From positions 18,622,501 through 18,686,500 of the forward strand of contig OX335651.1 in the NCBI GenBank assembly GCA_946894095.1: 64,000 nucleotides of DNA. Reading direction: 5' to 3'. This document shows, piece after piece, positions 1-10,251 of the stretch. Source of the DNA: Incurvaria masculella (taxonomy: Eukaryota; Arthropoda; Insecta; Lepidoptera; Incurvariidae). The position numbers and the translations under genes are program-made. How positions within the stretch are numbered: position 1 is the first letter of the stretch; every line of letters begins with the position of its first letter. The notes beneath the pieces were generated by a model, which saw only the letters and a list, made by a program, of their open reading frames with translations, ran no database searches and had not been told where the DNA came from.

Positions 1-631
1 CCCGCCCTATGAAACGACTCGAACTAGTAAGACTCCCGGTAATTTGAACACTGGATTCGCCTGGCACTCAGTGCGATGTTCCTATAAGTATGAAGTGTCT
101 GCGATTCGAGAGCGAATGGATGATCGGACCGAGGACCGCGTCGTAAGCTAGTCCCGGACGCGATAACGGACGGTCGCCGTCATAGAGTAAGAAAGAACGG
201 AAATGGTAAACGAAACACGTCCGTTTAGCGGCAGCGTACCCACGTTTTAGTGATAATACACTGACGGCAGCACCGGCCAGTCAGTTCGCTTACAAATTCG
301 GCGCGTGCTGCATCGAATATTCGTTGCATCAAATGTGGTTATTACGTGTCGTTGGAACTCGAGAACTTCAGTGTATCTCATGAAGTGAACAAGACTTTAA
401 AGTCGATAAAATTTAAACTTTTACGCTGAGATTTCGCCTGGCGTCATCGCTGACAAAACAATATGTTGTGTCTTCGCACTCCGATTAGAATAATTAGAAA
501 GAGACAATACTAGGGTGACTCGTCGCTGTCATTTCATGAGTAAGAAAGTTTTGCGACTGTGAATCACAGGCGAATGTGAATCTCAAGAGCAGACCCCATG
601 GAGTGAGCTAATTCGTAAGCGAACTGGCGCT
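1..631. other. unassigned GC-richer stretch
   Basis: No repeat seen elsewhere in the window and no convincing reading frame. It is richer in CpG than most of the window. An arthropod initiator-like TCAGTT lies at 281-286, with no TATA box about 30 bases upstream and no clear downstream promoter element. It could be upstream or 5' UTR sequence of a gene left of the window, but nothing proves this. Confidence 0.3.
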
Positions 632-635
632 TTAA

Positions 636-1005
636 GGTGGGCCCGTAAGCATCAGAAAATTACACTCCCCATAAAAACGTAGTTTACTAATCATTTGAAA
701 ACCACTATTCCAATTTGCTTGATATTTGGAACTTAATATCAGGCAACAAACATCTATGTCTGCACGTGTTTGTTTTTTCGAAAAATTAGGATACATTTTA
801 CTGTCACACAACAGAGAAAAGAAAATTTGTATGAAGATTTTCTTTTGCCTGTTATTTTACTTGCTTTAGATTTTTCAGCAAAACAAAACCTGCAGACACA
901 GATATTTATTGTACAATATTAGATACCAAATATCAATTAAATCGAAACAGTGTTTTTCAGATGATTAGTAAACTACGTTTGTATGGGGAACAAAGCTCAC
1001 GGGCC
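636..1005. repeat. MT2 fold-back MITE, copy 1 (TTAA-flanked)
   Basis: The left end reads GGTGGGCCCGTAAGCATC directly after TTAA (632-635). The right part is its inverted complement and ends near CACGGGCC at 1005. The arms are over 100 bp, for example CGTAGTTTACTAATCATTTG at the left against GATTAGTAAACTACG at the right. A second copy lies at 39991-40358. The TTAA flank suggests a piggyBac- or Kolobok-type mobiliser. The right outermost bases and the second TTAA are missing here. No coding capacity. Confidence 0.7.
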
Positions 1006-1284
1006 GATCTTCCGCGGTCGCCGCTCCCGTCGTTCCTTGCTCGTCGCCTCCTGTGACCCGGGTGGGGGCGATCGGAAGTCCGATGTCTATTTCCGTTGGT
1101 AGGGTCGCTCGTTTGTTTCGTCGGGAGATTCCGATTGAGTGGCCGCTGAAAAAGGGCGCCCTAACTCAAACTTAGATCTCGGCGTGACGTCTGAGTGAAG
1201 CGGTCGGCACAGTTGCTTTCGGATGAATCGACGCGGATCTCCAACTATATTCATTTTGTCAGCATATTATTTATATATAACTGA
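1006..1284. other. unassigned GC-rich stretch
   Basis: CpG-rich sequence with no recognised protein similarity, immediately right of the MT2 copy and left of the Penelope-like fragment. It could be part of the same degraded retroelement or unique DNA. Confidence 0.25.
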
Positions 1285-1797
1285 CTTGAGTGTGCGATTG
1301 CCGAGCACGCCGACTCCGGAATACACCACTGGATAAGATTCGATCGGGTGAAGATTTTGTCCACCGAAAAACGATTCCTCCCAAGGATTATCCGTGAGTC
1401 CATCGAGATTTCGAAGCACGCCAATTTTAATAGAGGAGACTCGTACAAATTGTCAGCAGTTTGGAATCCGGTTTTGGCTCCTCTGAGATGTAGCAAGTCC
1501 GACTCACCACACAAGCATTCGCAGAAAGATGTCGTCAGCTCATTCTGCACATTGATGGGAGCACAGAACGCAGCCGCAACAAGTTTTCTGCCTACCCACA
1601 GCCACTCATACAATCTTCGCAACCGCTCGCGTGTGACAGACAGTGGTCTGTCAAACGTGCACCCAGCCGCACGCACGCACTCGCCTATTATTGATATGAT
1701 CAGAGTATTCAAAAAGGTTTCTCATTTCATATTGTCTAATAATGTTGTAGATGTGTTGGTTTCTGAAGCGAAGGTATTAGAGCATCATATTGGATAG
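1285..1797 (+). pseudogene. Penelope-like element, C-terminal GIY-YIG region remnant
   Basis: An open frame runs from just after a TGA (1282-1284) to the TAG at 1795-1797. It contains AIAEHA, then IRFDRVKIL, RESIEI, FNRGDSYKL and VW in that order. This series is what I expect at the C-terminal end of Penelope-like retroelements, where the GIY-YIG endonuclease follows the reverse transcriptase: AxAEHA, then xxFDxxKVL, then RESIEI, then FNRxxGYKL. In a live element this part nicks target DNA for target-primed insertion. The RT domain and the GIY-YIG core are not present upstream, so this is a 5'-truncated dead copy. Residues after about 1500 match nothing I know. The overlapping 153-codon minus-strand frame is a shadow. 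The assignment is from motif memory and was not searched. Confidence 0.65.
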
Positions 1798-2510
1798 TCG
1801 GCTGCCTAAATTGGGGACGCATCATAAAGTCCAAAGAGCACAAGGTCCAAAACCCATACCGTCCAAAACACTAATGAATACGGAACTTTTTAATTAGGTT
1901 AGGTTAGGTTATGTTAGATTATAATATTCGAATTTATAAATATATGCAAAAAAACATACTTTTGGATGTTCTGGGTTTTGGAACTAATGCTATTTGGACT
2001 TTATGAAGGCGACCCCCTAAATAAACAGTTCAAATATTAAGTCATATCTAAAGTCAAAGTATTGGTTTTATAATTTAAATTATTATACGTGTTATGTCAT
2101 TTCTGTACCTTTCCATCCCATGTTATTTACCGCAAGATGTATTTAGTAAATAAAGCTGAAAATAAAACTAGATATTGTTTTGGTTATATTAGTTCAGCCC
2201 GGCTTTAAAACGTTTCGTAACGCATGCAAGTACTTTACGGTCAATTTGGCTCATTTCCGTACATACATATAATATCAATGTTTAAACTAAGTTTATGTGT
2301 ACTTTGGCTTATCTTTTGTTAATAATTAATCTTATTAATTTTATCTACAGGTTAGAAGTAATCGATTATGTTTGTTTTTAAATAATATCTCAGTTTCTTT
2401 TATAATCAGGGATTCTCCAAAAAATGCTTTTCGGTCATTACTTCACTCATTGAAAAACAGCGTTTCTCGTAAATTTTTTTGAAAAAAATACATTATGTTT
2501 CTTATTAAAC
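1798..2510. other. unassigned AT-rich DNA with three TTAGG units
   Basis: AT-rich sequence without recognisable coding content. TTAGGTTAGGTTAGGTTA-like units occur at about 1894-1912, a short degenerate telomere-type tract. Confidence 0.4.
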
Positions 2511-2514
2511 TTAA

Positions 2515-2890
2515 GGAGGTGTTAGCACCGGATAACATTCAGTTACGTAAGGGCGTAAGTGAAAGCCCATTTAATACTTTTTATATATAATTACATCTCA
2601 TTTTGAAATTTCAAAATGAGCTAAATAAATCGCTAAATAGATCGTTTAGCTGTATTTTAATCATATAATTTTATTTATCTGAGGCTGAATCTTTGTTTTA
2701 TTATTTTGTATGCATATTTGCCACGTTATAGCAATCAAAGTCTTACAGTTTTGTCTTTAAATTATGGCTAAACCATCAAACTACAAATGTCCTTTTTTTA
2801 TTATCGAAATTCGTTGTACTTGTTTATATCAAAAAATAAATTTTGTTTTACTTGCGCCCTAATGGGACCGAATGCTGGTGCTCACCCCCC
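2515..2890. repeat. MT3 inverted-repeat element flanked by TTAA
   Basis: Flanked by TTAA at 2511-2514 and 2891-2894. The left end GGAGGTGTTAGCACCGG pairs with the complement of the right end, GGGGGGTGAGCACCAGC. Similarity continues inward for about 45 bp through a GGGCGTAAGTGAAA-type motif. AT-rich and non-coding inside. Consistent with a non-autonomous TTAA-targeting DNA transposon. No second copy was seen in this window. Confidence 0.6.
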
Positions 2891-2894
2891 TTAA

Positions 2895-3443
2895 GTAAGA
2901 AATCATTACTTATTTAATACTGCGGATAGCCTAGTACTGGCATTATACTTATGGAGTAGATTCGTATCTTTAAACTAGCGTAACCTTTCGTAAATTTCCG
3001 TTCTAAATTTATTTGAAAACTGTTTATCAAAATCGCAATTTTACCAGGAATTCCGTGAAATTCACGAAATCCACCACCACACAACGCCAAGCCCTGTGAA
3101 AGGCCTCAAAGTGCATTTTCGACAGAGGGTAGTTAGGGGCGCTTTAAAAAGCTTTAGGGGCGTAATTAAACCGAGCCCATGTTACAGAGTGCATGGGCGG
3201 GCGGTTTAGGCGTATTCCTGAGTGCCAGTGAAATTGGACATAGGTAGACATATTGAAGATATATTTAATATAGTCAACCTGTGGAGTGGTGAGGTGATAC
3301 TAAAATTAGCGTGACGACGCTTACGGCGATGTAAAAAATAAAGGGGGGCCCGTATACAAAAAACGTGTTATTTTTGTCTTAAATCCTGCACGATAGTACG
3401 GAACGCTTAGTGTGCAAGTCCGACTCGCCGGGTTTTTGTTAAA
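2895..3443. other. unassigned stretch
   Basis: No gene or known repeat. It holds a short palindrome around GTGAAATTCAC (about 3055-3066) and a GC-rich patch near 3160-3215. Confidence 0.3.
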
Positions 3444-3447
3444 TTAA

Positions 3448-3974
3448 GGTGGGCATTCCCGCTCAACTCCCCATACAAACGTAGAACAAAGATCATGCCC
3501 ATATTTCTTGTCAGAGATCCAAAATGTATTTAAAATAGCTTTATTTTGTTGAACTAGATGTCTGATGACTATTGGCATTGTAAACTTTTGTTTGGTTTCT
3601 AAGTTATAAGGTCCGAAAGTTCGACTTTTTCGCGCGTTTAATACAATAATTTTGGAGGTGGATTAACATGAAAACATCTTAAAAAGATTAGACATCAGAC
3701 ATACCTTGTTTTATGAAGATTTATAATCAAGTTGGTTTTTGTTAGATTATTGACTACCGCGGTCGTGGTTTACTTGTAGCTATAAGTCGTTTTGAAATTA
3801 AAATGTTCGTAAATCTTACCAATCAAACACTATGCGCATGTCTGCTTTGCGAACATGTTGGATCTTACTCATCACGGAGCCTGTCTTTTTCTTTGAAACA
3901 GAGAAGGTCCCAAAGCGATAGCACGGTTTTATACCGTGCCCGTGAATGAGTTAGTCCCGCCGGGTTGGGCCACC
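3448..3974 (+). repeat. MT1 TTAA-flanked MITE, copy 1
   Basis: TTAA at 3444-3447 and 3975-3978 flank a 527-bp element. The left tip is GGTGGGCATTCCCG and the right tip is CGGGTTGGGCCACC, an imperfect inverted repeat of about 15-18 bp. Other copies are at 8979, 20259 (partial), 48302, 49205 (partial), 52093 and 54972. Inside are the family landmarks ATTTCTTGTCAGAGATCC, GATGTCTGATGAC and a GGTACAAAACCGTGC-type segment. Non-coding; it depends on a transposase elsewhere. Confidence 0.8.
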
Positions 3975-3978
3975 TTAA

Positions 3979-4745
3979 ATGCACATATGCTTAATGTGCT
4001 CGGCAATACATCTTTAGATTTCTATTAGTATTTTATAACATTCGACCTAAAATAGACTAAAATTCACAATGTAACATTTCCAGTCAACGCAGCATGCAAC
4101 GGTCTTAGCCCAATCAACAAAAAACAATTCTTTGAGACGCATGGCAAAAAACATTTGTTTTCATAAAGATATTGTTGAAATCTGGCCTAAATAAACAGTA
4201 AACGATGCTATATAAAAAGTTTGTGAACAAAATGACTACATTTTGTTAGTATCAGCATAACTACTAAATACCGGGAATAAGTCATATAGTAATAATTTTA
4301 ATATTTAAATAATGTAAAAATAAGACAAATTCACATTTGCCACTTGCTCTCATAATTGAATGGTATAAACGAACTGACAAATTTTATGAAAAACTATTGA
4401 AATTTCCACCTGAATTTTCAATTATATCGCAATTATAAATTGTATTGTCGTTTCATGCAGAAGATACATGCAACGCTTCGCCATTCCACGATAAACACAA
4501 AGTGGTTTTTGAAATATCCAATCTGCGATTATCCTGAATGATACAAAGCAAAATCTGGAATTAAATTCTCGTTGCTCCGAGACGAGACAACTTCAGCATT
4601 TCTGAGAACTGAAAACTGATTTAGCGAGACCCCGGTGGCTTACGTTCGGTCGATCGCGTCCAACGAGAAAGGAAGGTTGGCAGCGGCGACCAAATTCGTA
4701 TAACCATAGATAAATTATAGGAGGGAAAGATTTAAGCCCGCCCGT
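3979..4745. other. unassigned AT-rich DNA
   Basis: No open frame of note and no repeat shared with other parts of the window. A GC-rich patch lies at about 4625-4700, next to the SINE. Confidence 0.3.
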
Positions 4746-5122
4746 GTTTTTTTTTTATGTGACTGGACATGGATGTCTAATACCACACCTTCTGTCATGG
4801 TATTAGCCCAACACACCACATGGGAACTAGGTGCCATGCCAGGACCTATCTTATATTGCACGGCTACATTGAACTGGAGAAAACATGGACAATTCTCATT
4901 GCCGCTTCGACCATCGTTCATCCAATGCGATGGTACCAACCCGGGCGGGATAAACCCTACCACCTAGTAAGTAAGGAAGGGGACCTACAGTTTAACGTGG
5001 AATCCGAACCACGGACAGCCTCTCTCAACGGTCGAATGGTCACCCATCCAAGACCAGACCGGACCCAGCGTTGTTTAACTTCGGAGAGCGATCGCCGAAG
5101 CGCCACTGGGCCAATGACTGAC
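4746..5122 (-). repeat. S5 SINE (5S-rRNA-like head), copy 1
   Basis: Complete minus-strand copy. The poly-A tail appears as poly-T at about 4747-4756, the body contains the complement of the CCGGGTTGGTACCATCGCATT block, and the 5S-like promoter segment lies at about 5040-5105 (complement of GGATGGGTGACC and of AAGTTAAGCAACGCTGGG). The 5' leader is slightly rearranged after about 5100. The short open frames that cross it recur in other copies and are not genes. Confidence 0.85.
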
Positions 5123-5127
5123 ATATC

Positions 5128-5255
5128 TGACATATCTGAGTTATCATCGCAATGGATGAAAAAGATGGTCGAAGCGGCAATAAAAAATTGTCCTTGTTTT
5201 CCATGCAGTTCAATGTAGCCGTGCTCATGCAGGGAAGGTTCTGACATTCCAAGGC
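5128..5255 (+). repeat. SINE body/tail fragment
   Basis: Matches the shared S5/ST body (GATGGTCGAAGCGGCAAT, then a TTCAATGTAGCCGTGC-type segment and an AGGGAAGGTTCTG end). No promoter head. The CTCATG-type spelling resembles the tail of the tRNA-headed ST family. Confidence 0.6.
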
Positions 5256-5274
5256 CTTTTCTTTATGAGGCTAC

Positions 5275-5515
5275 ATAGAGCCGGATGCAAAACATGGACA
5301 ATGTTTTATAGCCGTTTCAGGCCATAGAAAGGGGAAGTACTTCGCTGCGCGCATGCCATGTTCGTTGGTTTCGGTCATATTTTCGTCCAATGCGATGGTG
5401 CCGACCCGGAGGGGCTTACCACTACCACCGAGTAGAAGAAGAGGACCTACATTTTTACATAAATGCCGAACCCTGGAACAGCTCGTATACCTAACGAAAT
5501 GCACTTATCTGAGTA
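5275..5515 (-). repeat. degenerate SINE body fragment (ST-like)
   Basis: Minus-strand remnant holding the CCAATGCGATGGTGCC block, the GGACCTACA block and an ACCCTGGAACAGCTCG stretch like the ST post-tRNA region. Strongly diverged and without the tRNA-like head. Confidence 0.5.
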
Positions 5516-6189
5516 TATTTTTTAACTGACCGTATGATAAACACGCCCGTTTCGGATCACATTTTACCGGGTTCCGCTTTAGTGAATATCGGGGACCTCA
5601 GCTAGTATTACTTATGTAACCAATGTATATTATGTGTATTTTATAGTTTTTAGTCTATTGCTACAATATTAACCCTTTCACCGCAAAGGTTTTTTGGCAT
5701 AATCATGCTCAATACGCCACACTACAATTATTTCGATAATATGCAGTCTTGAATTGTTGTTTGTTTTGTTGCAAACAGTGTGTTTCCACTGTTGAAACAG
5801 TAGAAATCTAATGAACGCTAGTATGTACTGTGCAATTATGTTAATAAAACACATTATTTCGTAATCAGTAAAGTTTTATTAATGTTTGAAGTGGAGTAGT
5901 CGGATATATCCGACGATAGCGCCTACAGAATGCCTTGCTCTGACGGATATAAACGTTCCTGGCGGGTCGGTACGAAATAACCTTAAATCCCTTAGTGTGA
6001 CGTCTACCGTGTCGTCAACTGTACGCTAGCGGTTTCTTTTCAGCCACGAATAAGATTTGCCGCAGCGTCTAGCTGAGAGTACTTCTCGAGAGATATAGCG
6101 CCTCAAAGGAATCTGAGCGCATGTGTCCTGAATTCGATTAGACCTCTTGATGCGAGCCATTGGATTATATCCTCACAACGTGGGTAATT
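5516..6189. other. unassigned stretch
   Basis: Mostly AT-rich with a GC-richer part at about 5895-6150. The segment GTGTCGTCAACTGTAC near 6010 recurs at about 29161-29176 just left of an M8 insertion, so part of this is also repetitive. Confidence 0.3.
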
Positions 6190-6806
6190 TATATTTTCTT
6201 CTACGAGGCAGCCGTCATACCAGCGCTGCAAATGAAATTAATTTGTAAACTGATAGCTGAAATCAAGTATGATGCTCCAGTCCGCCGCACGCGTCATACT
6301 CACCTTTTATTTACGCCACTAAAACGCACCAAATATGCTCAAAATTCAACAATAACAAGAATAACTAACACTTATAATAATCATTTTAGTTCACAAGATA
6401 TATTTACTTCAAGTAAAAAAGTATTTAAAATTGCAATAAAAAAACAAATAATATTTAATAGACTAAAAGATACATTGGCAAAATTTAAATAACTTAATTT
6501 TTGTCTTATACTCTGTGTCTCTAAACTTGTAACCTTTTACACAAACACACCCTCACACATACCCTCACACACCCTCACACACATACACATACACTTACAT
6601 TAGACAAGTAACACACAACATCGCAATATAATTATACTGAAAACGAAACAACGCACAGCACACGTCAACATGGCACACATCTTTATCTTTTCATAAGTAG
6701 TGGTACCCTGTAATTGGCTGTAATTTCTGTATTTAGTATTTAACGATCAATTGTTTGGTTTTTAAGCTGTTGGTGTACCTAAATAAATAAAATAAAATAA
6801 ATAAAA
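6190..6806 (+). pseudogene. LINE 3' end: RT C-terminus, UTR and A-rich tail
   Basis: An open frame ending at the stop 6490-6492 has the look of the extreme C-terminus of a non-LTR retrotransposon ORF2: RRTRHTHLLF, a basic spacer, then a Y/F-rich segment ending DIFTSSKKVFK. About 290 bp of UTR-like sequence follow, including a CA-rich microsatellite (about 6540-6600), and the end is an AAATAAATAAAATAAAATAA tail at about 6780-6806. The 5' part with the RT catalytic motifs is missing, as expected for a 5'-truncated copy. The frame call rests on general resemblance; the tail structure is visible directly. Confidence 0.5.
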
Positions 6807-7118
6807 GGAATATACAGGATGTAAACAGGCCCCGATCCTATTTAGAAAACATTTTTAATGGGCATTAACCCTGAAAGCATCAACAATATCCGTTCAGTAC
6901 ATTCCGAGTTGTTACAATTAATAACTTAACATACACCTCGCCTTAAAATTGTTAACATAAACCTCGTCTTAAAGAGCTCATCTATGCCTAATTTACAAAC
7001 CAGTTCCACTCGTCTCACAAGCGTCTCACGCAATTTAATCAATGACAAAAAACAATTGTTTTCCTTGAAATAAGTTTGTCGTCATTTATTTACTACTATT
7101 TCAATCTCAAACTTCCAA

Positions 7119-7350
7119 AAACCGGCCAAGTGCGACTCGGAGTCGCACACGAAGGGTTCTGTACCATACACAAACAAATCACCTTTTTCCCTTTAATTTG
7201 AATTATTTTTAAAATTTGTTATCATAGCGGAAAAATAAATACACAATCTGTGAAAAATTCAGCTGCCTATACGGTTCAAGAGATACAGCCCTGTGACAGA
7301 CGGACGGACGGATGGACGGCGGAGGCTTGGTAATAGGGTTCCGTTAACAC
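7119..7350 (+). repeat. MP repeat (GGGTTCCGTACC / GGAC array), copy 1
   Basis: Starts with AAACCGGCCAAGTGCGACTC and an ACGAAGGGTTCTGTACC block, then an AT-rich part, the GAGATACAGCCCTGTGACAG block and a short GACG/GGAC tandem array (about 7298-7320), and ends with GGCTTGGTAATAGGGTTCCG. A detached piece of the other end, in opposite orientation, lies at about 7407-7442. Relatives: 14585, 19338, 33630, 34105, 46650. Family unknown to me; the GGTTCCGTACC and GGTACGGAACC ends of better copies form an inverted repeat. Confidence 0.7.
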
Positions 7351-7513
7351 CCGTTAAAATGTAATTCCAAAAGGGCTGATTTTATTAAAGATGTATTTAT
7401 AATAAGGTGCGTAGACCCAAAGGGTGAAAACGGAGCCCTATTATACTACTATATCTTTACAAAAAAAATACCAATCCACGAGTACTCCTAATGAAGGAAA
7501 ATAAAGGAATAAG

Positions 7514-7521
7514 TAACTTTC
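7514..7521. repeat. 8-bp target-site duplication of M8 copy A (left)
   Basis: TAACTTTC here is repeated exactly at 7904-7911 on the other side of the element. Confidence 0.85.
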
Positions 7522-7903
7522 GGGGGAACGGCAGAACGTCTAATATGCAGATCGTATAATGTCATATTTTAACCAAATTTTAAAACCATGCACAACGTAT
7601 AATCGGCAGATCGTATAATTTTATACATAGTGCATGAAGAAGTTTAAAAAATAAAATTAACTTATTTCTCCATGCATAACGTATAATAGTCACAATCTTT
7701 TTTTGTGAATTCATGTTAGGAATATGATACGTTGTGACTATTATACGTTCTGCATGATGCGAAGAGTTGATTTTTTTTTAAACTTTATTCATGCACAACG
7801 TATAACATTATACGTTGTGAATATTATACGATATGCATGGTTTTCATTTTTTGGAAAAAATGCTATTATACGTTGTGAATATTATACGTAGTGAATACGA
7901 CTC
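7522..7903 (+). mobile_element. M8 non-autonomous DNA transposon, copy A (internally deleted)
   Basis: A 382-bp copy that begins GGGGGAACGGCAGAACGTC and ends GTGAATACGACTC, bounded by the 8-bp duplication TAACTTTC. The interior is built from many ACGTATAAT and ATTATACGT units. Compared with copies B-D it lacks the middle segment with the CGATAAGCGCCCTTATCG palindrome. It shares GCAGAACGTCTAATATG at the left end with copy D, so A and D form a subgroup. No coding capacity. Confidence 0.85.
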
Positions 7904-7911
7904 TAACTTTC

Positions 7912-8360
7912 AACTAAATCAAATTATATCGCCTATTCCAAGCTTAAACATATATTATGACAGAGGATGCCCGGTAATAAGGGGACCTCGCCAAGGGACT
8001 CCGAAATAAAAAAGTTTTTATTGCGTTCGTCTATTCTAAGCCTTCTTTCAGCGATGTGCCAATTTAGAAGCCGAAAGTACCCGCTGAAAACTTCTGAGGT
8101 GTCGGTTTGAGTGGCTCCCTTCAAGTGTACTTTGCTTCGAGTGTTAACTTCCAAACTTTTATATTTCCTTGAATTTCTCGTAATCCTCATTAAGGTTTCA
8201 TTCGCCACGACATTAATTATTATTTTCAGTTTTCGAGAAATAGAAGCTGCTGTTTCCGACTCCGGGTGAATTTCGTTTTGGACATTAATAAAGACGGAGC
8301 TCAGTAAAATGTAATATGCCTTAGCAGGCCTTCTATTAAATCGGTCAGCTATTAATTGAT
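7912..8360. other. unassigned stretch with a 175-codon open frame
   Basis: A minus-strand frame (8460 to 7933) is open but starts inside the neighbouring Harbinger-like MITE and has no motif I recognise. I do not call it a gene. The sequence may be an old repeat body. Confidence 0.3.
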
Positions 8361-8363
8361 TAA

Positions 8364-8600
8364 GGGGCGATTTTTCAATCCTCAGATAGTACTTATCGGA
8401 CTGATAGTATAAATTCACGTTTGTCAAAAGACGGATAGTCATTCCCGGAGATTCATTCATTCATTCTTATATCGCAATAATCAGACTATAATTTTACTAA
8501 TAAACATATGGACTTACTTTATCTGATGGATAAGCAGAAGCATAAATAAATCCGTCGAATAGTTATCTGGCTGTTTATCTGACTATTGAAAAATCAGCCC
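8364..8600. repeat. Harbinger/Tourist-like MITE with TAA duplication
   Basis: TAA at 8361-8363 and 8601-8603 flank a 237-bp element. Its ends GGGGCGATTTTTCAATCC and the complement of TATTGAAAAATCAGCCC form an inverted repeat that continues, imperfectly, through CAGATA-type blocks. A 3-bp TWA duplication with GGG-starting ends is the usual signature of PIF/Harbinger-mobilised MITEs. A related GGGCTGATTTT motif sits at about 7374. Confidence 0.6.
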
Positions 8601-8692
8601 TAATTGTTGGGTGCTGAGAAAGGGATTAAATATTTTTTGTATAACAAAAAAAAGTTTTTTCTTTAAAAATAAAAAGTAAATCTTATTCTCAA

Positions 8693-9577
8693 TTACAACG
8701 CCACATACCGGGTCCAACTATTCCTAAGAACCATCCAGGTGACCCCCATAAGATAGCTTCACGTCAGGAAAAGGCATTATGCCCGCTCTGTCCCTCGAGC
8801 ATCGAGATTCTAGCAGATGTGCATCGTGCGCGGCCGGTTGTATGTATAACTTAATACTCAACACGTGAAAATTATATTTAAACATCTTATTTGTTTTAAA
8901 TTTTGCTTTAAAGGTTTAAAAGGGAAAGAAACCTCGTTCCTGACGGTGGGCATCCGAGCGCACACGTTGTTTTTCTAAGGCGGGCCATCCCGCTCAACTT
9001 CCCATACAAACGGGGAAAGAAGATCACGCCCATATTTCTTGTCAAAGATCCCATATTTTGCTCAAAATAGCTTTATTTGATCGAACTAGATGTCTGATGA
9101 CCATTGGCATTGTAAAATTGTGTTTGGTTTCTGAGTTATAAGGTCCGAAAGTTCGAGTTTTTCGCGCGTTTTATACAATAGCTTTGGAAGTGGATTACGC
9201 AATGATAAAGTAAGAACATCTTAAAAAGATTAGTCATCAGACATAGCTTATTGAATCAAGATTTATAATCTATTTGATTTTGGTTAGATTTTTGACTACA
9301 GCGGTCGTCGTTTTGTTTTAGCTATAAGTCGTTTTGTAATTATAATTTTCGTAAATCTTATCAAATCATACACTATGCACATTGTCTTTTTTGTGGACAT
9401 GTTGCATCTTCCTCATCATGGAGCCTGTCTTATTCTTTGAAACAGAGAAAGTCCCAGAGCGCAACAGCACGGTTTTGTACCGTGCCCGAGAATGAGTTAG
9501 TCCCGCCGGGTTGGGCCACCTTAAGGGGTCACCTGGATGGTTCTTAGTTAAGTTGGGCCAGGTAAGTGGCGTTGTAG
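8693..9577. repeat. TIR element interrupted by an MT1 copy
   Basis: About 53 bp at 8695-8747 (ACAACGCCAC ... AAGAACCATCCAGGTGACCC) is the inverted complement of 9525-9577 (GGGGTCACCTGGATGGTTC ... GTGGCGTTGTA). The MT1 copy at 8979-9520 lies inside, directly against the right arm. The outer repeat is therefore the older element. No coding capacity in the remaining interior. Confidence 0.6.
8979..9520 (+). repeat. MT1 TTAA-flanked MITE, copy 2
   Basis: A 542-bp copy. The right TTAA is intact (9521-9524); the left flank reads CTAA (8975-8978), a one-base change. Tips GGCGGGCCATCCCG and CGGGTTGGGCCACC. The interior lines up with copies at 3448 and 48302. Confidence 0.8.
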
Positions 9578-10251
9578 CTGAAACAAAATTGTTTATTTTT
9601 AGGGCAAAACATATTTTTTGTCACATTCGAGAGAGAGATAGTCGCATGAATGAGGCATAACGTGACGCAGGGGCGCTCCAGCTGCTGCGAGCTGGGAGGG
9701 GTAGCTGCCCCCCCAGAGCTTCTTGTGTCATTGACTATACCTACTTTTTTTTAAGGAACTTCGTTTAAAAAACCATCAAAATCAGTTTTCGAGTAGAACT
9801 AATGAAACAATTGAGTGATCTATCCGTGGATCAGGGTGTGACCTAAATTAGTGTAGTTGGACTACCAAAAGTTTAAATACATGGAATTTTCTTTTTTTTA
9901 CATATTGCGAAATATGAAATAACCTCGAAAATGGATACCGAAAGTCATTGTCAAAGCTGGAATCTCCTTTTGCTTAAGCCGATTTATACATTCGGTTCAG
10001 TGCACAGTACCTAATCAGATCCTATCTTGAATCCATTAACATGAAATTTCATAACTTCTCGCCCAAGTTTGAGGACTCAGAGGGGGACGTGCACGGAATA
10101 ATGTTTCCAGAAACTGCTCCTTGCGTTAGTCACGCCGCGCCGCCTGCACGTGGCTACGCGGCGCATGCAGATTTTAGCGAAACACGCACGGTTTTTGAGA
10201 GAACTGGCATGAATTTTACATACCACTTAGTACGTATATATACTACGTAGT
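9578..10251. other. unassigned stretch with GC-rich patch
   Basis: No known repeat. A 69-codon plus-strand frame (10041-10250) covers a GC-rich patch at about 10085-10200. It has no recognisable domain and may be chance or an old exon. Confidence 0.25.

Noticed and set aside
1251..1712. 153-codon minus-strand frame opposite the Penelope-like fragment
   Set aside because: It is the shadow of the plus-strand frame that carries the recognised motifs.
7933..8460. 175-codon minus-strand open frame as a gene
   Set aside because: Its start lies inside a MITE, it shows no recognisable motif, and AT-rich repeat DNA gives such frames by chance.
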